A program made the translations under genes and the position numbers. Below are positions 53,395-64,000 of a stretch of 64,000 nt of DNA, piece after piece; positions within the stretch are counted from its first letter, which is position 1, and each line of letters opens with the position of its first letter. The notes under the pieces were generated by a model that saw only the letters and a program-made list of their open reading frames with translations, made no database searches and was not told the origin of the DNA. The DNA is taken from assembly GCA_900469615.1 (NCBI GenBank), contig UBYA01000008.1, forward strand, positions 186,001 through 250,000. The letters run 5' to 3'. This DNA comes from Hyphomicrobiales bacterium. GTDB taxonomy: Bacteria; Pseudomonadota; Alphaproteobacteria; Rhizobiales; Rhizobiaceae.

Positions 53395-56355
53395 ATGACG
53401 ACGACGCAAAGCGATTTGCTGCGGGATGTTCCGTCCGGGCGGTTGCGGCCGCTGAACCAGACGGAGACGAAGTCCGCGCTCGCCGATCTGAAACAGATCG
53501 GCGGCGCCGAGCCGGCCATCGCTGCCCTGCTTGCCGGCGAGAGCGCGCTGCGGGATTTCATTGTCGCCGCGCTGACCCTGTCGCCGCATTTGCGCGAGAT
53601 CGCCAATCTCGAACCATCGCTGCTCGTCGCCGCCATCGAGAAGCCCTTGTCGCCCCGGATCGAAGCTCTGGTCGAGGAGGCTCGGCGCGCCTGGCTGCCG
53701 GCTGAGGAGGGTGGCCCGTCGCCTTCCGAGTCCGAGGTGATGAGCCGTCTGCGTATCGCCAAGCGCCGCGCCTCCTTTCTGATCGCGCTTGCCGACCTCG
53801 CGCGCATCTATGACGGCAAGGCGACCACCCGTTGGCTGAGCAGGCTCGCGGAGGCCTCTATTTCCGCGGCGATAGATCATCTGCTGCTGTCGTCGCACGA
53901 AGCCGGCAAGATCTCTGTTGCCGATCCCGCCGCTCCGAGCCGGAAATCGGGGCTGATCGTGCTCGGCATGGGCAAGCTCGGCGCCGAGGAGTTGAACTAT
54001 TCCTCCGACATCGATCTGGTCGTCTTCTTCGACGAGACGGCGGGCATCGTTCCCGATCCCGACGATGCCATCGACATCTTCCCGCGGCTGATGCGTCGGC
54101 TGGTGCGCATCCTGCAGGAGCGTACGGCGGATGGCTATGTCTTCCGCACCGATCTCCGCCTGCGTCCCGATCCCGGCTCCACGCCGCTGGCAATCCCGGT
54201 CGATGCGGCGATGATCTACTACGAGGGCAGGGGGCAGAACTGGGAGCGCGCCGCATTCATCAAGGCGCGGCCGGTCGGCGGCGACATCGATGCCGGCCAG
54301 GCCTTCATCCGTGATCTCGTGCCCTTCGTCTTCCGCAAATATCTGGATTATGCCGCCATCGCGGATATCCATTCCATCAAGCGGCAGATCCATGCCCACA
54401 AGGGACATGGCGCGATCGCGGTCAAAGGCCATAACGTCAAGCTCGGCCGCGGCGGCATCCGCGAGATCGAATTCTTCGTGCAGACGCAGCAGCTGATCGC
54501 GGGCGGTCGCATGCCGGCATTGCGCAACCGCTCGACGGAGCAAACGCTGGCCGAGCTGACAGACGCGAAATGGATCGATGCGGAAACACGCGACGAGCTG
54601 ACATCGGCCTACTGGTTCCTGCGCGATGTCGAGCATCGCATCCAGATGGTTCGCGACGAACAGACGCACCTGCTTCCGGAAACGGATGTGGAGCTCCGGC
54701 GCATCGCCTTCATGATGGGCTTCGCCGACGTATCGTCCTTCTCCGAGGCGCTGGTGACGACGCTGAAGACCGTCGAGCGGCGCTATGCGCGCCTGTTCGA
54801 GCAGGAGACGAAACTGTCGTCCGAAACGGGCAATCTGGTCTTCACCGGCCAGGGGGACGATCCCGATACGCTGGAGACGCTGCGCCGTCTCGGCTTCGAA
54901 AGACCGTCCGACATCGCCAACGTGATCCGCACCTGGCATTACGGGCGATATCGCGCCACGCAATCGGTGGAGGCGCGCGAGCGGCTGACGGAGCTGACGC
55001 CCGAGCTGTTGCGGGTGTTCGGCGAAAGCAAGCGGGCGGATGAGGCGCTGTTGCGCTTCGACAGCTTCATCTCCGGCTTGCCGGCGGGCATTCAGCTGTT
55101 CTCGCTGCTCGGCACGAATCCGGCATTGCTCTCCCTCATCGTCAACATCATGTCTTCGGCGCCGCGTCTTGCCGAAATCATCGCGGCCAAACCGCACGTC
55201 TTCGACGGCATGCTGGATCCGGGTCTGATGGCCGAGCTGCCGACACGCGATTATCTGGCGGAGCGCATCACGAGCTTCCTGGCGGCGGCAAGGCATTATG
55301 AAGAGGTGCTGGACCGGCTGCGCATCTTCGCCTCCGAACAGCGCTTCCTGATCGGCATTCGCCTGCTGACGGGCGCGATCGGTGGTCAGATGGCCGCGCG
55401 CGCCTTCACCTATCTCGCCGATCTGATCGTCGAGGCGGCGCTGGATGCCGTGATGAAGGAAATCCGTTCGGCGCATGGCGAATATCCCGGCGGCCGCGTC
55501 GCCGTCGTCGGCATGGGCAAGCTCGGCAGCTTCGAGCTCACGGCCGGCTCCGACATCGATATCATCCTGCTCTACGATTACGACGACACGGCCGGGGAAT
55601 CCGATGGGCCGAAACCGCTCGACGCCACGCGGTACTTCACGCGGATTACCCAGCGCCTGATCGCCGCCCTGTCGGCGCCGACGGCCGAAGGTATCCTCTA
55701 CGAGGTGGATATGCGCCTGCGCCCTTCAGGCAACAAGGGACCCGTTGCCACCCGCATCAACGCTTTCGAGAAGTATCAACGCACGGAAGCCTGGACCTGG
55801 GAGCACATGGCGCTCTCGCGGGCGCGGCTGATCGGCGGCGACGAGGGACTGGTGAACGACGCCGAACGCGTCATCGGCGAGGTGCTCTCGGCCAAGAGAG
55901 ACATTGCCAGGATCGCCAAGGACGTTCGTGAAATGCGGGCGCTGATCGAGCAGGAAAAGCCGCCCGAAAACATCTGGGACCTGAAGCTGATCCCCGGCGG
56001 GTTGATCGATATCGAGTTTATCGCGCAATATCTGCGGCTGATCGCGCCGGAGCGCGGCGTCGGCATCGACGCGAACGGGCTCAGCACGGCGGAAGCGCTG
56101 AAACTGCTCGGCGGTAGCCTGATGGGCCGCAACGACCTGGACGTCTGCCTGGAGGCGCTGCATCTCTACACCGAGCTGTCGCAACTGATCCGGCTGTGCA
56201 TCGACGGCCCGTTCGACCCGCAAAATGCGCCCTCCGGGCTGATCGAGCTGGTCTGCCGTGCCGGCGACTGCCCGGATATCCGCACGCTGGAGGCCGAGTT
56301 GAAGCGATTGTCGAAGGCGGTGCGGAAGATATTCCAGATAACGGTTGGAAGCTGA
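53395..56355 (+). CDS. glnE: GlnE, bifunctional glutamine synthetase adenylyl-transferase/-removase
   Basis: A 986-residue enzyme that adenylylates glutamine synthetase when nitrogen is plentiful and removes the AMP when it is scarce, under PII control. The two nucleotidyltransferase domains are clear. The N-terminal one has LGMGKLGAEELNYSSDIDL and the C-terminal one VGMGKLGSFELTAGSDIDI, each with the G-x-G-K-x-G and D-x-D metal pattern, separated by a regulatory helical region. Length is normal for the family. Its stop codon abuts that of pleC on the other strand (TGATCA). Confidence 0.95.
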   Translation: MTTTQSDLLRDVPSGRLRPLNQTETKSALADLKQIGGAEPAIAALLAGESALRDFIVAALTLSPHLREIANLEPSLLVAAIEKPLSPRIEALVEEARRAWLPAEEGGPSPSESEVMSRLRIAKRRASFLIALADLARIYDGKATTRWLSRLAEASISAAIDHLLLSSHEAGKISVADPAAPSRKSGLIVLGMGKLGAEELNYSSDIDLVVFFDETAGIVPDPDDAIDIFPRLMRRLVRILQERTADGYVFRTDLRLRPDPGSTPLAIPVDAAMIYYEGRGQNWERAAFIKARPVGGDIDAGQAFIRDLVPFVFRKYLDYAAIADIHSIKRQIHAHKGHGAIAVKGHNVKLGRGGIREIEFFVQTQQLIAGGRMPALRNRSTEQTLAELTDAKWIDAETRDELTSAYWFLRDVEHRIQMVRDEQTHLLPETDVELRRIAFMMGFADVSSFSEALVTTLKTVERRYARLFEQETKLSSETGNLVFTGQGDDPDTLETLRRLGFERPSDIANVIRTWHYGRYRATQSVEARERLTELTPELLRVFGESKRADEALLRFDSFISGLPAGIQLFSLLGTNPALLSLIVNIMSSAPRLAEIIAAKPHVFDGMLDPGLMAELPTRDYLAERITSFLAAARHYEEVLDRLRIFASEQRFLIGIRLLTGAIGGQMAARAFTYLADLIVEAALDAVMKEIRSAHGEYPGGRVAVVGMGKLGSFELTAGSDIDIILLYDYDDTAGESDGPKPLDATRYFTRITQRLIAALSAPTAEGILYEVDMRLRPSGNKGPVATRINAFEKYQRTEAWTWEHMALSRARLIGGDEGLVNDAERVIGEVLSAKRDIARIAKDVREMRALIEQEKPPENIWDLKLIPGGLIDIEFIAQYLRLIAPERGVGIDANGLSTAEALKLLGGSLMGRNDLDVCLEALHLYTELSQLIRLCIDGPFDPQNAPSGLIELVCRAGDCPDIRTLEAELKRLSKAVRKIFQITVGS

Positions 56356-58671
<2,316 letters not shown>

Positions 58672-58764
58672 CGCTTTAGCCTTGTCCCTCGTATGATTCG
58701 CTGCGCCGCTCGCCCGAATCTGCCTTAATGAATCATTCGCGATTCGGCTTGTCCAGAGGGTGAG

Positions 58765-58780
58765 GTAAAACTTTCTTAAC
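58765..58780. promoter_or_regulatory. Possible CtrA site upstream of pleC
   Basis: GTAA-N7-TTAAC, one mismatch from the CtrA consensus TTAA-N7-TTAAC, about 94 nt upstream of the pleC start. Such near-matches occur by chance in AT-rich gaps, so confidence is low. Confidence 0.35.
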
Positions 58781-58844
58781 CATCTGCGATTTCAGCATAG
58801 TTTATGCACGCAGCGGTAAGTTGCGCATGTTCGGGACTCGCTGA

Positions 58845-58873
58845 AGGTGAAAGGGCCGATGCAAATCGGCCCT
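58845..58873 (-). terminator. Hairpin after pepN
   Basis: AGGGCCGAT / ATCGGCCCT, a perfect 9-bp stem with a GCAA-type loop about 30 nt beyond the pepN stop on the minus strand; a CTTTC tail follows, weaker than a full T-run. Confidence 0.6.
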
Positions 58874-58901
58874 GCAAATCGATAGCCCGGAAGCTTGGAC
58901 G

Positions 58902-61550
58902 TCACTCCTTCAGGATACGGTCGACGATGTCGCGTACGTCGGTCGAAAGGCTAGCCGAACGTTCGATCCGCACCAGCGCCGAGCGCGCATGGTCGGCACG
59001 CACCGGTTCCAGCAGGCGCCAGGAGCGCATGGACGTCAGGATGCGCGCTGCGAGCTGCGGGTTGCGCTGATCGATTTCGAGGATTTCGTCGGCGAGGAAG
59101 TGGTAGCCGGCACCGTCGGCCCGGCCGAAGCCGGTCGGATTCGCAAAGACGAAGGTGCCGACAAGCGCCCGTACGCGGTTCGGGTTGGTGCGCTTGAACA
59201 GCGGCGTTTCCATGAGCAGCCGAATACGCTCCAGCGCGCCTGCGCCCGGAATTGCGGCCTGAATGGCAAACCATTTGTCGATGACGAGCGCATTATCCGC
59301 GAAGCGGTCGCGGAAATGCGCAAGCGCCGCCGCCGTTTCCGCCGTATCCGGAAAGCGCTGCGCCAGAATGGTGAGCGCGGCGCTGAGATCGGTCATGTTG
59401 TTTGCGGCGTCATAGGCGGCCTTCGCTCTCGCCGGCGTCTCGTCGAGCTGCGACAGATAGGTGAGAGCGGCGTTGCGCAATGCGCGGCGACCGGCGCTGG
59501 CTGCATCCGGGGTGAAGGGGCCGGGCGTTTGCATGCCGTCATGGAGCGCGGCGAATATATCCTTGCCGGCTTCCGCAATCCGCCGGATGATCGTCTGGCG
59601 TGCGACATGGATGGCATCGGGATCGTTATTGCCGCCGAGCTCGCGGCCGATATCGGATTCGCTCGGCAGGGCGAGGGCCTGGGCGCGGAATGCCGGCTCC
59701 AGGCCGTCATCGGCAGCGGCGGCCAGCAGCGCATCGATGAACGTCGAATCGCAGCTGATATCGATGCCCTGGCGTGCGTCGCGCGCCGCCTGCAGCAGGT
59801 TGGGCAGGCCGAGGTCGATCAATGCCTGCCAGCGGGCGAAATGATCGGTCTCATAGCGCGCGATCAGCGCCAGATCGCGTGCGCTCTGGCTGAATTGCAG
59901 GTTGATCGGTGTCGAGAAACTGCGGTTGAGCGACAGGACCGGCCGGGAAGGAATGCCGTGGAAGGTCACGGTCTGCGCCTTCTTCGTCAGGTGCAGCACA
60001 TCGTCGGTGAGCTCCGCTCCGGTCACGGATGCCGGGGTGATCGCAGTGCCGTCTTCGGCGAGCAGGCCCATGCGCAGCGGAATGTGCATCGGCTCCTTGG
60101 CGATCTGGCCCGGCGTTGCCGGCACCATCTGTTCGAGCGACAAGGTGAATGTCCCGCCGTCGGCGTCATAGGCACCGGACGCGGTCACGAGAGGCGTGCC
60201 GGCTTGATGATACCACAGCGAAAACTGCGTGAGATCGCGGCCGCTGACATCCTCGAAGCATTTGACGAAATCCTCGATCGTGACGGCCTGGCCATCGTGC
60301 CGGTCGAAATAGAGATCCATGCCTTTCTTGAACAGATCGTGGCCGAGCAGGGTCGCGATCATGCGCGTGACCTCGCTGCCCTTCTCATAGACGGTCGTCG
60401 TGTAGAAGTTATTGATTTCGCGGTATTTCGTCGGGCGGACGGGATGCGCCAGCGGGCCGCTGTCCTCCGGAAACTGCTCCGATTTCAGATGCCGGACTTC
60501 GGCAATGCGCTTGACCGGGCGCGAGCGCTGGTCGGCGGAGAATTCATGATCGCGATAGACGGTCAGGCCTTCCTTGAGGCAAAGCTGGAACCAGTCGCGG
60601 CAGGTGATGCGATTGCCCGTCCAGTTGTGGAAATACTCATGCGCGATGATGGCTTCGATATTGGCATAGTCGGCGTCGGTCGCGGTTTCCGGATCGGCCA
60701 GGACATATTTGTCGTTGAAGACGTTGAGGCCTTTGTTCTCCATGGCGCCCATGTTGAAGTCCGACACGGCGACGATCATGAAGATGTCGAGATCGTATTC
60801 GCGGCCGAAACGCTCTTCGTCCCACGTCATCGAACGCTTCAGCGCATCCATGGCGTAGGTGGCACGCGGCTCCTTGCCGTGCTCGACATAGATCTTCAGC
60901 GCGACCTCGCGGCCTGACATGGTCGTGAACGTATCTTCCACCACGCCGAGGTCGCCGGCGACGAGCGCGAAGAGGTAGCTCGGCTTCGGGTGCGGATCGA
61001 ACCAGGCGGCGAAATGCTTGTCGTCGCCATAGCCGGCGCCGCCGAGGAAATTGCCGTTCGACAGCAGCAGCGGATTCGATTGCCTGTCGGCGATGATGTT
61101 GACCGTGTAGGGGGCGAGAACATCCGGCCGGTCGGGGAAATAGGTGATACGGCGGAAACCTTCGGCCTCGCACTGCGTGCAGTAGATGCCGCCGGTGCGA
61201 TAGAGTCCCATCAGCTGCGTGTTGGCCTCGGGATTGATGACGGTCGTGATCGTCAACTCGAAAGGCGCGCTTTCGGGAAGTTCGCGAACGGTCAGGCTTT
61301 CGGGAGCGGCATCGTATCGTTCGGCGGGGAGTTCGGCCTGATCCAGCAGCAATCCGGACAGCGCCAGTTCGTTACCGTCGAGCACGAGCGGCGCATTCGG
61401 GTCGGTGCCCTCGCGCCGATGAAAGATCAGCCGCGCCTCGACCCTGGTTTCTGTCGGATGCAGATCGAAGGTAAGGTCCACGCGTTCCAGAACGAAGTCG
61501 GTGGGACGATAATCTGCCAGATATACGATCTGGCCGGTGTCTGTTCGCAT
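58902..61550 (-). CDS. pepN: PepN, membrane alanyl aminopeptidase (aminopeptidase N)
   Basis: An 882-residue zinc aminopeptidase of family M1. It has the exopeptidase motif GAMEN at 268-272 and the zinc site HEYFH at 304-308 with the third ligand E327 in LKEGLT. A conserved CTQCEAEGFRRITYF lies at about 124. It removes N-terminal residues from peptides in the cytoplasm. Length and motifs match E. coli PepN. It is followed by a hairpin and lies upstream of pleC on the same strand, but the hairpin and 230-nt gap suggest separate transcripts. Confidence 0.95.
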   Translation of the reverse strand: MRTDTGQIVYLADYRPTDFVLERVDLTFDLHPTETRVEARLIFHRREGTDPNAPLVLDGNELALSGLLLDQAELPAERYDAAPESLTVRELPESAPFELTITTVINPEANTQLMGLYRTGGIYCTQCEAEGFRRITYFPDRPDVLAPYTVNIIADRQSNPLLLSNGNFLGGAGYGDDKHFAAWFDPHPKPSYLFALVAGDLGVVEDTFTTMSGREVALKIYVEHGKEPRATYAMDALKRSMTWDEERFGREYDLDIFMIVAVSDFNMGAMENKGLNVFNDKYVLADPETATDADYANIEAIIAHEYFHNWTGNRITCRDWFQLCLKEGLTVYRDHEFSADQRSRPVKRIAEVRHLKSEQFPEDSGPLAHPVRPTKYREINNFYTTTVYEKGSEVTRMIATLLGHDLFKKGMDLYFDRHDGQAVTIEDFVKCFEDVSGRDLTQFSLWYHQAGTPLVTASGAYDADGGTFTLSLEQMVPATPGQIAKEPMHIPLRMGLLAEDGTAITPASVTGAELTDDVLHLTKKAQTVTFHGIPSRPVLSLNRSFSTPINLQFSQSARDLALIARYETDHFARWQALIDLGLPNLLQAARDARQGIDISCDSTFIDALLAAAADDGLEPAFRAQALALPSESDIGRELGGNNDPDAIHVARQTIIRRIAEAGKDIFAALHDGMQTPGPFTPDAASAGRRALRNAALTYLSQLDETPARAKAAYDAANNMTDLSAALTILAQRFPDTAETAAALAHFRDRFADNALVIDKWFAIQAAIPGAGALERIRLLMETPLFKRTNPNRVRALVGTFVFANPTGFGRADGAGYHFLADEILEIDQRNPQLAARILTSMRSWRLLEPVRADHARSALVRIERSASLSTDVRDIVDRILKE

Positions 61551-62040
61551 GGTCTATCCTGATCAGGCTTAAGCTATGGCGGGTGCAGTCCGAAGCCTCC
61601 CCCCGGACTGAGGTGCCGCATCATTACATCGAAATCTGAACCAAAGTTAAAGTCATGTGATGGCACCCACATGTTTTGATAGGGGACAACAAGTATTCGT
61701 CCGGCGGCCCGTCCCGGTTTCAGGTTGAATGCAGATCCTGCATGGATATCGAATGGTGTCCGATCGTCTTCCGCCTGTATTTGCAAAAAGCTGCTGCCGT
61801 TGCTACCATAGCGTTCAGGCGGATCGTCATTGTTTCACTTCCTTGAGTGCAGGCTATTCGGACGGGGAGACGGGAACTTAAAGTAAATTATTTGTTTAAC
61901 CTCTTGCGATATAAGCGCCTCGTATACCTATAGCATGCTATTAGGTCTCGGAATTATGATCGATTCCGGTGAACTTGTTCACAAAAATGAAACATCATTT
62001 CTTTGTCATCGATTGAGAAGGGCACCCCAAGGAGGCCCGA
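61551..62040. other. Divergent region between pepN and the tandem-HTH gene, 490 bp
   Basis: AT-rich from about 61870 to 61960, with promoter-like GATATAAG near 61907-61914 and a near-palindrome CCTA-TAGCATGCTA-TTAGG at 61927-61945. No convincing small gene; a 70-codon minus frame at 61574-61786 has no support. Confidence 0.6.
61927..61945. promoter_or_regulatory. Near-palindrome upstream of the tandem-HTH gene
   Basis: The 10-bp palindrome TAGCATGCTA is flanked by CCTA and TTAGG arms (one extra T), about 100 nt upstream of the TTG start at 62041 and just after a promoter-like AT-rich stretch. It is a candidate operator, perhaps for the product of that gene. Confidence 0.5.
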
Positions 62041-62913
62041 TTGAGCTTTTCTATCGAGCAACTTGCTCGTCATCCCAAGTTCGTAACGGCATTGCGCTTT
62101 CTTTCGGAATCGTTGCGTACCCGGTACGATAATGGTCCGAGGATAGCGCGCATGCTTGCCTCGCATCAGCGCTGGCTTATGACGCAGACGGCCTACGCGC
62201 TTCATCTTGAATATGATCCGGCCGCACCGGGCTCCGGGCTGACCGTTGTCGCGTTGAGGGATCTCATCATCCGTTATCGTATCGCCAGCCGCAATACGGT
62301 CCTGAGCTTCATCGAGGAGCTGCTGACCTATCGCTTCCTGGAGCTGGCGCCGGGGCCCGCGCGCCGTCCGCGCCGTTACGTGCCGACCGAAATCAGCTCC
62401 GAGGCGATGTTCGGCTGGTATCTCGCCAATCTGGCTGCCATCGATCTGATCGACGGCGGCGGCCGCGCCGATGCTCTCGCGGCTTCGCCGCGGCTGATGG
62501 ATCTGGCGCAGCCGCGCATGGCGCGCAATTGCCTGGCAACGGACGTCTGGCGCGATCCACCCGAATGCGTCGGCCTCTTCCTCTGGACGGAGGCCGGCGG
62601 GCTCGTTGTCGATCACATCATGTCGAAACTCGATCTTGGCGGGGCGGGCGGTGACCGAATCGATATCGGCCGTTTTGACGCGCGGATGCTCGCGACGCAT
62701 TTCATGATATCGCGAACCCATTTGCAGCGCCTTCTGCGCAAGTCTGCCGAACGCGGAGACATCGGCTGGCATGATGAAGCCAGGAAGACCCGCATGTGGG
62801 TTTCGCGTGATTTTCTCGATCAATATTGTCGATGGCAGGCCGTCAAGCTGGCGGCGGTCGATGAGGCTTTTGCCTGGGCACGGTCCGCCGAGGCGAATGG
62901 CAGTCCGAGCTAG
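62041..62913 (+). CDS. Unrecognised protein with two helix-turn-helix-like segments
   Basis: I do not recognise this gene. The 290-residue product starts at TTG 62041, supported by AAGGAGG about 6 nt upstream. An N-terminal segment (about 65-105; LRDLIIRYRIASRNTVLSFIEELL) looks like a MarR- or winged-helix-type recognition unit. A second segment near 220-250 (LATHFMISRTHLQRLLRKSAERGDIGW) looks like a Crp-type helix-turn-helix. The region between has no obvious catalytic motif. It has no membrane segments. It could be a one-component transcription regulator; a palindrome lies upstream. Codon use looks like the neighbours. Confidence 0.7.
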   Translation: MSFSIEQLARHPKFVTALRFLSESLRTRYDNGPRIARMLASHQRWLMTQTAYALHLEYDPAAPGSGLTVVALRDLIIRYRIASRNTVLSFIEELLTYRFLELAPGPARRPRRYVPTEISSEAMFGWYLANLAAIDLIDGGGRADALAASPRLMDLAQPRMARNCLATDVWRDPPECVGLFLWTEAGGLVVDHIMSKLDLGGAGGDRIDIGRFDARMLATHFMISRTHLQRLLRKSAERGDIGWHDEARKTRMWVSRDFLDQYCRWQAVKLAAVDEAFAWARSAEANGSPS

Positions 62914-62990
62914 CCGTGCGCGAAGGAGGGCAGGGTTACGCCCGGTCTTCGGCAAGCACATGACGGGCGCCGCAATTGCGCCGCAACATC

Positions 62991-63152
62991 TCAAAGGGGG
63001 ATGCTTGCCGTTACCCTCGCAGCATTCGTATCGCGGGAATCGTCCTTGCGGAAATTGCGCGCGCGCTCGAATTCCTCGGCGGCCCGTACCGCAGAGCCGA
63101 TATGGCCGACGGAATCGAATAGGGCGATGAGGGAACGCAAGCTCGAAGACAT
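62991..63152 (-). CDS. Very small protein, 53 residues
   Basis: ATG 63152 has AGGA 8 nt upstream; a TTG 63173 is a weaker alternative. The product (MSSSLRSLIALFDSVGHIGS...) begins with a helix and ends with a basic, charged tail. It resembles short rhizobial proteins in the DUF1127 neighbourhood in general shape only. Function unknown. Confidence 0.5.
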   Translation of the reverse strand: MSSSLRSLIALFDSVGHIGSAVRAAEEFERARNFRKDDSRDTNAARVTASIPL

Positions 63153-63213
63153 GATATAATTCCTGATAATCAAACGCTGTACTGGACGGCCGCGTCTTTC
63201 GCGCCTGTCGGTA

Positions 63214-63405
63214 TCAGCAGGCGCGGAAGTCGGCGAAGATGGTCGTCGGACGGCCGACGCGAGCTGAAACGCCGGTGCCTCGCGCGATCATCTGCTCGTT
63301 GGCAGCGATGCCGAGGTTGCGGTGTCCGTTTGCAGCGCGCAATGGCTCGATGGCGCGGCGCAGGGTATCAAACCCGCAGTGAATAGGACGAAAACGTGCA
63401 GTCAT
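63214..63405 (-). CDS. Very small protein, 63 residues, tentative
   Basis: The frame from ATG 63405 (MTARFRPIHCGFD...) has AAAGGA upstream. It codes 63 residues ending FADFRAC and has two Cys. There is no family I recognise. It lies just upstream of the 53-residue gene on the same strand, so the two may be co-expressed. It may not be a real gene. Confidence 0.4.
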   Translation of the reverse strand: MTARFRPIHCGFDTLRRAIEPLRAANGHRNLGIAANEQMIARGTGVSARVGRPTTIFADFRAC

Positions 63406-63545
63406 GGCCTTGGTTCCTTTAGAGATTCCTCCCAAGACACTGCTATATATTGCAATGCAGCATGAATTTCGCAATGCACATCAAAAGAAGACTGGCATGC
63501 CAAAAATGCATGGCTAGTGTCATTTTTCATTAATTTCTATGAAAA

Positions 63546-64000
63546 TCAGCCTAATATTTCGGCGGTGATATAATTCTTGAAGGCTAAAAGATCGTTCCAG
63601 GCCAACCGCTTGTTGATCGGGGCAGTCAGCAGTTCCTGCGGATGAAGGCTTGCCATGGCCGGCACGGTGCGGCCGAGAATGTCGATTTCGCGCCACTGTC
63701 CGCGCAATCCGTGAATGGTTTCGGCGCCCCCGAAGAAGTGCCGGGCGGTGAAATTGCCGAGCAGCAGCACGGCCTTGGGTTCGGCAAGCGCGATCTGCCG
63801 TTCTATGAACGGACGGCATATCTCGATTTCGGGCGGGGATGGAGCCCGGTTGCCGGGTGGTCTCCACGGAATGACATTGGTCAGCAGGATCTCGTCACGC
63901 CGGAGGCCGATGGCCGCCAGCATCCTGTCGAGCAATTGTCCCGCACGGCCGGCAAACGGTGCGCCTTCGCGGTCGTCGTCGGCGCTCGGCATCGGCCCGA
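63546..64000 (-). CDS. Uracil-DNA glycosylase, family 4 type (5' end missing)
   Basis: The C-terminal 150 or so residues of a SPO1/type-4 uracil-DNA glycosylase; the gene runs off the right edge. Visible motifs are PSADDDREGAPFAGRAGQLLD (the family's first active-site region), NVIPWRPPGNRAPSPPEI and a C-terminal ASLHPQELL region. The enzyme removes uracil from DNA and in this family usually holds an iron-sulfur cluster whose Cys residues would be partly in the missing part. The stop is TGA at 63546-63548. Confidence 0.88.
   Translation of the reverse strand, partial: GPMPSADDDREGAPFAGRAGQLLDRMLAAIGLRRDEILLTNVIPWRPPGNRAPSPPEIEICRPFIERQIALAEPKAVLLLGNFTARHFFGGAETIHGLRGQWREIDILGRTVPAMASLHPQELLTAPINKRLAWNDLLAFKNYITAEILG

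Noticed and set aside
58989-60917. A 642-codon plus-strand frame
   Set aside because: Antisense to pepN; no recognisable domain.
61574-61786. A 70-codon minus-strand frame
   Set aside because: No ribosome site, no family resemblance, in a promoter-type region.

Overview
The window looks like chromosomal DNA of a fast-growing rhizobium (genus Rhizobium or a close relative such as Agrobacterium or Sinorhizobium). The signs are high GC coding sequence, a MucR/Ros zinc-finger regulator, the FeuN-FeuP-FeuQ module, the cycHJKL cytochrome c maturation operon next to a degP-type protease, a DmeR/DmeF metal-efflux pair, and short dispersed repeats of the rhizobial intergenic type. I found no rRNA, tRNA, CRISPR array, prophage or insertion sequence. 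Species-level assignment is inference.

Region 1 (1-12.4 kb): iron/manganese superoxide dismutase, an ADPRibase-Mn-type phosphoesterase, a YafY-type regulator divergent from a LysE exporter, two c-type cytochromes, a methyltransferase divergent from a C39-like cysteine peptidase, a GNAT acetyltransferase, a metal-type MerR regulator, the dmeR-dmeF operon with a visible operator, a class A beta-lactamase, a Ser-rich protein of unknown function and SelO.

Region 2 (12.4-22 kb): DUF1697 protein, oligopeptidase B, a DUF930 protein, a CbpA/CbpM co-chaperone pair, a divergent polysaccharide deacetylase, an AI-2E-family permease, a two-domain VOC dioxygenase, a hemolysin III-like membrane protein and a small exported protein.

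Region 3 (22.3-37.7 kb): the seven-gene Mrp (Pha) cation/proton antiporter operon, with most junctions overlapping; mucR behind a long AT-rich leader; sufE; a DUF5330 protein; a PdhS-family sensor kinase (DivJ candidate) overlapping a peptidoglycan-binding protein; DUF1491 and DUF2336 proteins; two small conserved-looking genes in gene-poor DNA; and a DUF1254/DUF1214 pair.

Region 4 (37.9-58.7 kb): penicillin-binding protein 1, UPF0260, YjbR and Dabb proteins, feuN-feuP-feuQ, a lipoprotein, cycHJKL, a DegP-type protease, a second OmpR-type two-component pair, glnE, and a PleC-type kinase whose stop codon directly abuts that of glnE.

Region 5 (58.9-64 kb): pepN, an unrecognised protein with two helix-turn-helix-like segments and a near-palindrome upstream, two very small genes, and the 3' part of a family-4 uracil-DNA glycosylase cut by the window edge.

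Most of the window is core-genome housekeeping and envelope or signal-transduction genes. The less ordinary material lies between genes: at least six copies of a RIME-like repeat just after stop codons, a C-tract operator at dmeRF, several dyads in regulatory gaps, and a structured mucR leader.
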